Source of the DNA: CAYFMS01 sp964462325
GTDB lineage: Bacteria; Patescibacteriota; Patescibacteriia; UBA9934
Reading direction: 5' to 3'
NCBI GenBank assembly: GCA_964462325.1
Contig: CAYWYQ010000009.1
Coordinates: 1 to 22,306, forward strand
DNA length: 22,306 bases
Part shown: positions 14,973-21,133 of the stretch, piece by piece
Numbering within the stretch: the stretch's first letter is position 1
Layout of the letters: the number at the start of each line of letters is the position of its first letter
Notes under the pieces: model-generated
Databases searched by the model: none
The model's input: the letters and a program-made list of their open reading frames with translations, nothing else
Told to the model about the DNA's origin: nothing
Program-made: the position numbers and the translations under genes

Positions 14973-15989
14973 TTAAGCAATGTCTAAATTCGGGTCAGCT
15001 TTTAGTATCAGTGGGTCTACAAAGCAATGCTGCTTTGCTCTAAAATATCCTGCAGCCGCAATCATCGCTGCATTATCAAGAGAGTATTCAAATGGAGGAA
15101 CGAGTACCGGGAGATCAAAGCGATCCTTTACAGCCTGCTTCATGCGTTTTCGTAATTCAATATTTGCAGAAACCCCTCCTGCTAATACCACCGATGCAAT
15201 GTCATGATCTTTAATGGCTCGAGATGTTTTTTCTACCAAAACATCTACAACGGCCTCTTGGAATGAAGCTGCAATATTTTTTCTAAATTCTTGATCATTG
15301 AGTAGAGATTCATTCTCGCGCAATGTATAAAGTACCGATGTCTTTACTCCGGAAAAACTAAAGTCATACCCGGGACGATCCATCAAACCGCGCGGGAATG
15401 TATACGCCTCTGTATCCCCTCCTTCTGCCAGCTTGGCAATTTCAGGTCCTCCCGGATATGGAAGTCCAAGCATCTTTGCGACCTTATCAAATGCTTCTCC
15501 CGCCGCATCGTCAATCGTTTCCCCAATTCGTTCAAACTGTCCGTGGTCTTTCATTAAGACAAGCTCCGTATGACCACCAGAAACTAAAACAGCAAGGAGT
15601 GGCAATTGAGGAGACTTCCCTTTTGAAAGCCAATTCGCATAGATATGTCCCTCTAAGTGAGAGACTCCGACAAGAGGCTTTTCCCATAACCATGCAAGTG
15701 TCTTTGCTGTTTCAACCCCTGTACGGAGCGCTGGCGAAAGTCCTGGACCCGCCGTTACAGCAATCGCGTCTATTCCTTTCCCAGAACGCGCAACTTCTTT
15801 TTCTAGCATAGGAAAAAGAATTTCAAGGTGTTTTCTTGCCGCTACTTCAGGTACAACACCCCCATATTTTCTATGAATATCTATCTGGGAATAGACAATA
15901 TTTTTCTTTACTTTAAGTTTTTCTCCTTTACCAGAAAGAACCGCAATCGCGGTTTCATCACAGCTGGTTTCAATACCAAGTATATTCAC
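14973..15989 (-). CDS. tsaD: tRNA threonylcarbamoyltransferase TsaD
   Basis: Transfers the threonylcarbamoyl group from threonylcarbamoyl-AMP to A37 of tRNA. The 338 residues match the normal family length. The N-terminus GIETSCDETA is the phosphate-binding region of the ASKHA fold. HLEGHIYA supplies metal ligands H111 and H115, with the Asp in SLDNAAMIA near the C-terminus as the third. AGGVSANIELR is the second nucleotide-binding segment. The start codon is GTG 15989, with no clear ribosome binding site. First gene of the tsaD-tsaE-smr operon. It is divergent from the DksA-like gene, whose promoter lies in the shared 90-bp space. Confidence 0.96.
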   Translation of the reverse strand: MNILGIETSCDETAIAVLSGKGEKLKVKKNIVYSQIDIHRKYGGVVPEVAARKHLEILFPMLEKEVARSGKGIDAIAVTAGPGLSPALRTGVETAKTLAWLWEKPLVGVSHLEGHIYANWLSKGKSPQLPLLAVLVSGGHTELVLMKDHGQFERIGETIDDAAGEAFDKVAKMLGLPYPGGPEIAKLAEGGDTEAYTFPRGLMDRPGYDFSFSGVKTSVLYTLRENESLLNDQEFRKNIAASFQEAVVDVLVEKTSRAIKDHDIASVVLAGGVSANIELRKRMKQAVKDRFDLPVLVPPFEYSLDNAAMIAAAGYFRAKQHCFVDPLILKADPNLDIA

Positions 15990-16029
15990 AAAAATTGAAA
16001 TTAATACTGTGTGTATATGGTATCAGATA

Positions 16030-16058
16030 TTGACAAAAAGCTCATAATCTGTTATATT
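16030..16058 (+). promoter_or_regulatory. Near-consensus promoter of the DksA/TraR-like gene
   Basis: TTGACA (16030-16035), a 17-nt spacer and TATATT (16053-16058), with the start expected near 16065. The first 16 bases, TTGACAAAAAGCTCAT, differ by one base from those at 13617. The promoter rules out the longer reading frame that would start at 16011. Confidence 0.85.
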
Positions 16059-16082
16059 TTCTTTCCATTTATGGAGGCTCTC

Positions 16083-16364
16083 ATGAACGAATTCCTGGAA
16101 ATGCAAAAGGGAATTTTGATCGAAAAACGAAAAAGATACAATGACCCAGCATTTCGAAGCGGGCGTATCCCTGAAGCGGCGCGCATGAAAGATGTAGGAC
16201 TTGCCTATATCGAGCAAGCACTAAAACGTATTGGGAACGGTACATACGAAATCTGCATCGACTGCGGAAAGACGATCAACCGTTCTCGACTGATAACGGT
16301 GCAAGGCGCAATTCGCTGTATTCAATGCCAAACAGAGGTGGAACAAAACGTGGGACTCAACTAG
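16083..16364 (+). CDS. DksA/TraR-type zinc-finger protein
   Basis: A 93-residue protein of the DksA/TraR C4 zinc-finger family, which in well-studied bacteria binds the secondary channel of RNA polymerase. Residues 1-50 form a helical region with RSGRIPEAARMKDVGLAYIEQALKRI. The zinc finger follows as C58-x2-C61-x17-C79-x2-C82. It is much shorter than E. coli DksA (151 residues) and closer to TraR in size. The acidic residues at the coiled-coil tip that define true DksA are not evident, so its role as a polymerase regulator is an inference. I choose ATG 16083 because GGAGG lies 5 nt before it; ATG 16071, in frame, would place that sequence inside the gene. It has its own promoter and terminator. 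Confidence 0.88.
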   Translation: MNEFLEMQKGILIEKRKRYNDPAFRSGRIPEAARMKDVGLAYIEQALKRIGNGTYEICIDCGKTINRSRLITVQGAIRCIQCQTEVEQNVGLN

Positions 16365-16383
16365 ATAGTTGAGTCTTTTTTTA
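16354..16383 (+). terminator. Intrinsic terminator after the DksA/TraR-like gene
   Basis: GACTCAAC (16354-16361) and GTTGAGTC (16368-16375) form a perfect 8-bp stem, then a run of T. The stop codon TAG of the gene lies in the loop. The T-run reaches the stop of the convergent hypothetical gene. Confidence 0.9.
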
Positions 16384-17139
16384 TGCCGCACGTTTTTCTC
16401 GTTTTTGATTAAACAGAGCAATTGCATCAGGATGCGTATAGACTCGAGAAATAAAGCGAGTATTCTTTCCCGTATATCTCCCCCCTTGATCAGTTAACTC
16501 AGAATAAAAATCATCTAAGCGTTCTTCGTCTTTTTCACTCATTAATTCTATGGGAGCCATATGAACAGGAAATCGCATGATAATAAATGCAATATCATTC
16601 GGAGTAACAGTACCCGATACAGCTCTATTTTGAGACCTGTCGAGTAACCCTCCTTGAGATTCATGTGTCTTATACACCGAAGGCTGACCATGCATCTCTT
16701 CAATGGATACATCTGCGCTCGGTAAAATTCCCGTAACGAGAGATACGCCTTGCTCCCCAGCAAACCCTTCCGTGAACGCTGCCTTCAAACCACGTCTATC
16801 ATTTTTGTGAAATAATGCTGCATTAAAATATTTTGCTGATTTTTCATTCTTTGAAAGATTTTCATCGAAACCAATAACATAATCTGACTTCTTTTCTATC
16901 GCTCCCAATATTTTGGATACACTCTCACGTCGCACAATATACTCAACATCAGGAAGGTCCAAAAACGCACGATGATGATCGTCAAAATATTCATAGCCAG
17001 CATCCTGTAACTGTCCATGTACGCTTCGTATGCGATCCTTATGCTCTGCCATTTTTTCTTCGAATTGATCAATAATCTCGTCACTGGAACGTCTTATTTC
17101 AGGAGTTTCACCCTTTCGATTCGGATTAAATACATTCAT
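16381..17139 (-). CDS. Hypothetical soluble protein
   Basis: I do not recognise this 252-residue protein. It begins with a charged helical region (DEIIDQFEEKMAEHKDRIRSVHGQLQDAGY, about 20-49). A mixed alpha/beta part follows, with strands such as VEYIVRR, YVIGFDE, VSLVTGIL and DIAFIIMRF, and the end is basic (NQKREKRAA). No signal peptide, membrane helix or cysteine pattern is visible. The family looks cytoplasmic. The ATG at 17139 has no Shine-Dalgarno sequence. A possible promoter on the minus strand (TTGATT, 17 nt, TATCTA) is weak. It is convergent with the DksA-like gene and faces the long repeat-rich intergenic region upstream. Confidence 0.75.
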   Translation of the reverse strand: MNVFNPNRKGETPEIRRSSDEIIDQFEEKMAEHKDRIRSVHGQLQDAGYEYFDDHHRAFLDLPDVEYIVRRESVSKILGAIEKKSDYVIGFDENLSKNEKSAKYFNAALFHKNDRRGLKAAFTEGFAGEQGVSLVTGILPSADVSIEEMHGQPSVYKTHESQGGLLDRSQNRAVSGTVTPNDIAFIIMRFPVHMAPIELMSEKDEERLDDFYSELTDQGGRYTGKNTRFISRVYTHPDAIALFNQKREKRAA

Positions 17140-17258
17140 AGTTTCATCATTTAGATATTTCTATCCTATATCAGAATCAAAGGTAATGCTAGACTCTTCC
17201 TGCAAGAGATTTCTAACATCCGCTTGAAATGACGGAAGGTGCTAGATTCCTACTTCCT

Positions 17259-17810
17259 AGTCCGGAATGACAGAGTGCGCTAAAAGCTAAAGCGCTAAAA
17301 TCTAGAGAAATCTATCTCTTCATTTCTCTTTGTCTACTTTTAAATTCCTTTCTCACTTTTCTTCAAAGAAAAGTAAGCAAAAGAAATACCCGCCGGTACT
17401 CCCTTTGTCACATGTATCAGCGTCATCGCTCAGGCAAAACGGATGATTGTGATTTATTCATTGTTCTTTTTACGATAATAATGTCAATCCCAACGCCGTT
17501 TTGCTATTCTTCACTCTTGCCGCATACACTGTGACAGTGTCGCAATTGGCGGCGAGGAAGGTGGTTTGTTGGGTGCTAAGAGGCTAAAAGCTAGTTTATC
17601 GTCATTTCGACCGAATATAACACACCTCCGTCATTTCGACCGATCCGTCGTAGCTTTAGCGTAGGCGGAGAGCGGAGAAATCTATTTGTTATTCATAAGA
17701 AGTAGATCCCTCGACTCGCCAAATTGGCTCGCTCGGGATGACAGGAAACGCTAGATTCCTGCTCCTACCTGCCTACAGGCAAGCGAGTCCGGAATGACAG
17801 AGTGCGCTAA
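17259..17810. repeat. Exact 25-bp direct repeat, two copies
   Basis: Copies at 17259-17283 and 17786-17810 are identical; each contains CCGGAATGACAGAGTGCGC. Both are preceded by GCTAGATTCCT. The second copy carries an extra segment of about 18 bp that includes the small palindrome GCCTACAGGC. Both are followed by GCTAA-type repeats, so a larger unit is shared. Confidence 0.8.
17390..17552. repeat. Nested inverted repeats
   Basis: Three pairs nest in the correct order for one large foldback: CCGCC (17390-17394) with GGCGG (17548-17552), TGTCACA (17406-17412) with TGTGACA (17530-17536), and GCAAAACGG (17434-17442) with CCGTTTTGC (17496-17504). A local hairpin, ACACTG-TGA-CAGTGT (17526-17540), competes with the middle pair. 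Confidence 0.5.
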
Positions 17811-17856
17811 GAGCTAATGGGCTAAAAGCTAAGTAGCTAATCGGCTAACATGCTAA
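17806..17856. repeat. GCTAA array, seven copies with 7-8 bp period
   Basis: GCTAA begins at 17806, 17813, 17821, 17828, 17836, 17844 and 17852, with variable 2-3 bp fillers. Smaller clusters of the same kind are at 17279-17298 (three copies) and 17575-17587 (two copies). Confidence 0.75.
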
Positions 17857-17953
17857 TAGCTCGCTTGCTATTTAACTACCCCCTACACGCTACTCTCTAC
17901 TCCCCATTGAGGTGCGGACCTTTCTAGAGCGCTCGTTTTCAAGCATATCGCAC

Positions 17954-18078
17954 AAAAACAAACTAAGTTCCCTCGTGACTAGGCACGGGTGTCTCTGTAC
18001 GGAGACGTACTGGAATGTACGGCGGAGTTCAGAGACGGGACCCGTAACAACGTCATGAGGGAACTTGGGTTTGTTTTT
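17954..18078. other. 125-bp foldback: candidate structured RNA or miniature inverted-repeat element
   Basis: The arms 17954-17979 and 18052-18078 pair over about 25 positions: AAAAACAAAC with GTTTGTTTTT, a T/GG bulge, AAGTTCCCTC with GAGGGAACTT, one G-U pair, then TGAC with GTCA. Inside, ACGGGT (17985-17990) pairs with ACCCGT (18040-18045), and GTCTCTG (17991-17997) with CAGAGAC (18030-18036). The innermost CGTAC-TGGAAT-GTACG is a further hairpin. GGAGAC at 18001-18006 could instead pair with GTCTC at 17991, giving two competing folds. It lies just before the promoter of the CCA enzyme gene. No known RNA family was recognised. Confidence 0.6.
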
Positions 18079-18086
18079 GGTATAAT
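18077..18086 (+). promoter_or_regulatory. Extended -10 promoter of the CCA enzyme gene
   Basis: TTGGTATAAT combines a TG extension, one base, and a perfect TATAAT at 18081-18086. There is no -35 at 17 nt. The start would fall at or next to the ATG at 18093, again suggesting a leaderless message. The 3' arm of the foldback reaches the promoter. Confidence 0.55.
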
Positions 18087-18092
18087 GGATGC

Positions 18093-19562
18093 ATGCATCG
18101 TGGGTTGCTTATTAAATACATGAACAACAGCTACTCCCCTGAAAAAAGAGTGAGTGATTTTGTTATTGGGGAAAAGCGACTTACCTGGACGGGACTCCTC
18201 ACGAACGCTTATGCCGATGCGGAAATTTTCCTTGTTGGTGGTACGCTTCGAGACGTATTAATTGGAAGAAAACCGAATGATTTAGATTTAGTCATACGCG
18301 GTATTGAACCTACGGAGCTAGAAGCATGGTTGAATCGTCACGGCGCGGCAGAATTTGTTGGTCGTTTCGGGACCTATAAATTCATCCCTCATGGCTGCGG
18401 AGGTTCCGAGCCTATCGACATTGCACTGCCTCGTACGGAGCATGTCAGTGATTCACATAAGAGCGGCCGCAAGGATATGCAGGTAAAATTTAATCACAAC
18501 CTCCCTATAATTGACGATCTAGGTCGAAGAGATTTCACGATAAATGCTATGGCATTTAATGTAAAAACAAACCGAATTATCGATCCATTTTTTGGCCTAA
18601 AAGATTTACAGGCAGGACTTATTCAATCGGTTCTTGTTCCTGAACAGCGTTTTTATGAGGATGCTACACGCATGCTCCGTGCATTAAGACTTGCGAGCCA
18701 ACTTGGATTTGCAATTGAACAACATACTTGGCGAGCTATTGTCGCAAATATAGAATTACTTAATACAAAAACAACAAATGAAGACGGGTTATTTATTTAC
18801 TCAATACCCCGTGAAGCAATTGGACGTGAATTTTTACTTGGATTCGCTACTCACCCAGTTCATACATTAAAACTTTGGTCAGAATCCCGCGCATTGCATA
18901 TGTTCATGCCTCAACTTGTTTCACTTGAAGGCAATCAGGATGAACCAATATTCCATAAAACGTCACATGTACTCCATGCATTAACGAGTCCTTACTTGCT
19001 TGGACAATATAGGGATAAGTACCCTGCCCCAAGTATATTAGTCGCAGGACTCATGAGCTTTATCGATGCTGACAAAAAGAGTCATGCGCAAAAAATGTGT
19101 GTAAATCTCTACTTTCATCAATTTCCAAAAGACCACGCATCCTATGTAGATTGCAAAACTGTTTTTTGGCTTGTCGAGCGTTTAGATCTTTTTGAACATC
19201 AGGATCCAGCAGGATTAAGACCCTCTGAATTTGAAAGAATATTTGTGAATGATCGTGGAGAGGATCTACTATTACTCATGCAAGCCATGTACATCGCAAG
19301 CGGAAAACATTCTGTAGCTCGTGAACGTATTCAAACTGCGAAACGTATTCGGCAGCGTTTTCTTGATCTCTACAATACAGCTGGTGATGGCACCAAACTC
19401 CCAAAACTATTGTCTGGAAAAGACTTAAAGGATGTTGGAATAGAACCTGGCCCGCATTTTAGACAATACTTAGACCATATACGTGATGAACAACTTTCTG
19501 GTTCAATTACAGATAAGTATTCTGCGATTGAAAAATTACGAGAACTTTCATCGATGAATTAA
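18093..19562 (+). CDS. cca: tRNA nucleotidyltransferase / poly(A) polymerase family (CCA-adding)
   Basis: A class II nucleotidyltransferase that adds or repairs the 3' CCA of tRNA; members may also add A only or poly(A). The 489 residues begin with the catalytic domain: FLVGGTLRDVLIGRKPNDLDLVIRG (about 46-70), with metal-binding Asp63 and Asp65 in NDLDL. The RRDFTINAMAF segment follows near 150, then the DATRMLRALRLASQLGF region near 195, typical of nucleotide-selection and neck domains. The C-terminal half is helical and divergent, and I see no clear HD phosphohydrolase motif. ATG 18093 matches the likely transcription start; ATG 18120 is an alternative (480 residues). Neither has a ribosome binding site. 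The encoded tRNA-Glu at the window end already has CCA, so the enzyme may act in repair. Confidence 0.9.
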   Translation: MHRGLLIKYMNNSYSPEKRVSDFVIGEKRLTWTGLLTNAYADAEIFLVGGTLRDVLIGRKPNDLDLVIRGIEPTELEAWLNRHGAAEFVGRFGTYKFIPHGCGGSEPIDIALPRTEHVSDSHKSGRKDMQVKFNHNLPIIDDLGRRDFTINAMAFNVKTNRIIDPFFGLKDLQAGLIQSVLVPEQRFYEDATRMLRALRLASQLGFAIEQHTWRAIVANIELLNTKTTNEDGLFIYSIPREAIGREFLLGFATHPVHTLKLWSESRALHMFMPQLVSLEGNQDEPIFHKTSHVLHALTSPYLLGQYRDKYPAPSILVAGLMSFIDADKKSHAQKMCVNLYFHQFPKDHASYVDCKTVFWLVERLDLFEHQDPAGLRPSEFERIFVNDRGEDLLLLMQAMYIASGKHSVARERIQTAKRIRQRFLDLYNTAGDGTKLPKLLSGKDLKDVGIEPGPHFRQYLDHIRDEQLSGSITDKYSAIEKLRELSSMN

Positions 19563-19844
19563 ATATATCGCAGACTGAACGTGAACGTTGATTTGTAGTC
19601 ATTGAATCCCAAAGAGATGTACGAGATGCAAATAATTTACAATCAGCAGTAAAGATGTTATCTGAAAATCCTGAAGCTCCTCACCTGCAAACGATACCTA
19701 CATTAAATGACTTGTTATCTGACCAATGAAACTCCCCGACCTAATGGCCGTGGTTTTACAGGGGAATCAAATACGGTAATATTTGCATTACCGATCGAGG
19801 TATTACGTGCTTTCGAAGCCGTAAAAGAAGGGTTGAAGAAATAA
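19563..19844 (+). pseudogene. Probable decayed gene fragment after the CCA enzyme gene
   Basis: Two coding-like stretches join across a frame change. The first contains VIESQRDVRDANNL and runs to LLSDQ with a TGA stop near 19729; an in-frame TGA also precedes it. The second, in another frame, contains TPRPNGRGFTGESN and ends in EVLRAFEAVKEGLKK at TAA 19842-19844. It could also be a 45-residue gene from ATG 19707. The amino acid composition looks natural, and no intact frame spans both. No ribosome binding site is seen and the family is not recognised. It may be the remnant of a small gene, or two sequencing errors may hide one. Confidence 0.45.
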
Positions 19845-19856
19845 ATTCTTTCAATG

Positions 19857-19890
19857 AAAAGAGCCGACCCCCGTATGGAGTCGGCTTTTG
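19857..19890. terminator. Bidirectional intrinsic terminator
   Basis: AGCCGAC (19862-19868) and GTCGGCT (19880-19886) make a 7-bp stem, with T-rich sequence on the plus side and an A-run (19857-19860) that gives T on the minus side. It serves both the plus-strand remnant and the convergent lipoprotein gene. Confidence 0.85.
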
Positions 19891-19905
19891 TGTTTCAGTG
19901 GGATG

Positions 19906-20322
19906 CTAGTTGCAGTCCGCCAGTCGAACGACTGACTCGTCAGCTACTTCTGACACGATAGAGATGCACACGAATCCTTCTACCTGTGCAACATCACGAG
20001 GAGGAATCGCTTCATTGACCTCGAGTCCACGAAGCTCGCAGACTTGATCGATGTCTTGCGGTAATCCACATACAGTGACTTCGAATGCGCCGCGACGAAC
20101 GGTATGAAAGCCGTTCAATCCTGACGTATACCGATGAGCACTCGTGCCGCCATCATAATGCACCGTGAGTGACACATCACTCGCGACCGTGAAGGCTACT
20201 TCTTGAAACCCTTCACTCGTACCCCACTGCTCGACCGGGTCACAACCCGAGGTCAGTAGAAAGGTACCAATGAGTGCGAAGGCGCTGAACGCCCATCCAA
20301 CACGAATAAGATTTTTGTTCAA
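19906..20322 (-). CDS. Small secreted lipoprotein
   Basis: I do not recognise the family. From a TTG start at 20322 the product has 138 residues: a positively charged start (MNKNLIR), a hydrophobic stretch and the lipobox LTSGC, with the modified cysteine at about 27, so it should be anchored on the outside of the membrane. The mature part is beta-rich (VAFTVASDVSLTVHYDGG, FHTVRRGAFEVTVC) and has four more cysteines, including one two residues from the end, so two disulfides are plausible. The TTG start is chosen because GGAGG lies 7 nt before it and the promoter at 20366-20394 excludes the longer frame, whose ATG lies within that promoter. It ends at a bidirectional terminator and diverges from the DUF488 gene. 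Confidence 0.8.
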   Translation of the reverse strand: MNKNLIRVGWAFSAFALIGTFLLTSGCDPVEQWGTSEGFQEVAFTVASDVSLTVHYDGGTSAHRYTSGLNGFHTVRRGAFEVTVCGLPQDIDQVCELRGLEVNEAIPPRDVAQVEGFVCISIVSEVADESVVRLADCN

Positions 20323-20365
20323 TTCCCCTCCAAGTATCGTCAAACAACGTCGACGATTGCGCCGA

Positions 20366-20394
20366 ATAATAGCACAAAATTGTCTTTTTGTCAA
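20366..20394 (-). promoter_or_regulatory. Near-consensus promoter of the lipoprotein gene
   Basis: On the minus strand TTGACA (20389-20394), a 17-nt spacer and TATTAT (20366-20371), with a TG one base before the -10 box. The start is expected near 20359, giving a leader of about 37 nt. Confidence 0.85.
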
Positions 20395-20404
20395 TACAAG
20401 AACC

Positions 20405-20433
20405 TTGACTATGTAGCATTTTATTGTTAGTTT
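20405..20433 (+). promoter_or_regulatory. Possible promoter of the DUF488 cassette
   Basis: TTGACT (20405-20410), a 17-nt spacer and the weak -10 TAGTTT (20428-20433). It lies back to back with the lipoprotein promoter, 10 bp apart, so the two units might be regulated together. Confidence 0.35.
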
Positions 20434-20462
20434 AAAGCGTCATCTCAAATCACGGAGGATAT

Positions 20463-21125
20463 ATGAGTGACCAAGTAGATCTTTTTACACCGAAACAATC
20501 AGAAGAGGTTCCACAGATTCGGGTACCTCATCTGAAAACCGTCTTCTCCATCAGTTGCGGAATGAGTGCAAGGCACTTTTTCGCACTTCTCAAGAAGCAC
20601 AATAAGCCGCTTCTCATCGATACACGCAGAAGTCGTTCCTATGGCAGGGCTCGCTTTTCCTTTGCGGAAGATTTGGAATACTTGTGCGAACTGCACAATA
20701 TTCCGTATACGCATATGCTCGATCTTGCTCCTACGCAATTGATGCGGACCGAGCTGCACAAGGTGTTCAGCCCAAAAGTCCAGAGCACTCAGGAAGACCG
20801 CGCTCGAGCTTGGACAAGGTTTTTGTATGACTACATGGCAGCAATCACGAAGGAACGACGTGTCCTGCGAGAGGGTAATCCCCTTCGAATAGTCATCGAC
20901 AGCGCTCATACCGGCATCGCCGTCATGTGTGCCTGTCAGCATCACCTTGATTGCCACAGACATGTGGCAACCGGGATGATCGCCAAATGGGTGCATGGAG
21001 TGAAAGAGGTGCATCTTTCTCCCGAAGAAGTCGGAGGATCGAAACCGTCGCGTAAATCACCAAGAAGGTACTTGATTGATCCAATTCCTGGTGCCAATAT
21101 CGAGACATCTCCCCCTCGCGGCTAG
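20463..21125 (+). CDS. DUF488-family protein
   Basis: A 220-residue protein with the pattern of DUF488: an N-terminal strand with VFSISCGMSARHFFALLKKH (about 28-47), then LLIDTRRSRSYGRARF, a helix with LEYLCELHNIPYTHMLDL, a helix WTRFLYDYM, and the hallmark near 155-175: VMCACQHHLDCHRHVATGMI. The family CxxxxxxCHR motif is present. The DUF488 function is not established; the paired Arg/His/Cys pattern suggests an enzyme or a nucleotide-binding protein. GGAGG lies 6 nt before the ATG. The downstream gene begins 8 bp after its stop, with AGAGGT in the gap, so they form a two-gene operon. The cassette appears more GC-rich by eye than the housekeeping genes. Confidence 0.85.
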   Translation: MSDQVDLFTPKQSEEVPQIRVPHLKTVFSISCGMSARHFFALLKKHNKPLLIDTRRSRSYGRARFSFAEDLEYLCELHNIPYTHMLDLAPTQLMRTELHKVFSPKVQSTQEDRARAWTRFLYDYMAAITKERRVLREGNPLRIVIDSAHTGIAVMCACQHHLDCHRHVATGMIAKWVHGVKEVHLSPEEVGGSKPSRKSPRRYLIDPIPGANIETSPPRG

Positions 21126-21133
21126 AGGTCCTG

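Larger units (their letters stand above)
17140..17953. other. Long intergenic region rich in dispersed repeats
   Basis: No credible gene is present on either strand. The region contains an exact 25-bp repeat (17259-17283 and 17786-17810), each copy preceded at different distances by GCTAGATTCCT (17241, 17750). It has two copies of CGTCATTTCGACCGA (17600, 17629), two of GAGAAATCTAT (17305, 17675), three clusters of GCTAA repeats, a 9-bp hairpin ACTTTTCTT-CA-AAGAAAAGT (17355-17374), and nested inverted repeats at 17390-17552. Motifs of the GTCATTTCGACCG...GAGAAATCT type are known as abundant intergenic repeats in several bacterial groups. Confidence 0.7.

Noticed and set aside
15398..15811. 137-residue frame opposite tsaD
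   Set aside because: Antisense shadow of tsaD, rich in Leu, Pro and Gln from reversed codons.
16011..16082. Longer N-terminus for the DksA/TraR-like protein
   Set aside because: It would include the near-consensus promoter at 16030-16058; the Shine-Dalgarno sequence at 16073-16077 points to ATG 16083.
17806..17856. CRISPR array
   Set aside because: Units are 5 bp with 2-3 bp fillers; there are no 20-40 bp repeats or spacers and no cas genes in the window.
17954..18078. Foldback as a plain transcription terminator
   Set aside because: The stem is far longer than usual, has inner structure and no clean T-run after it on either strand; no gene ends close before it.
19563..19620. UGA read as glycine, as in SR1/Gracilibacteria
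   Set aside because: An in-frame TGA interrupts the fragment, but tsaE and the 87-residue membrane protein end in TGA at natural places, and no long gene here contains in-frame TGA.
20323..20394. Longer N-terminus for the lipoprotein
   Set aside because: Its ATG lies in the -35 box of the promoter, and the added basic residues would spoil the signal peptide.
20499..21014. 171-residue frame opposite the DUF488 gene
   Set aside because: The opposite strand encodes a recognisable family with good expression signals; this one has none.
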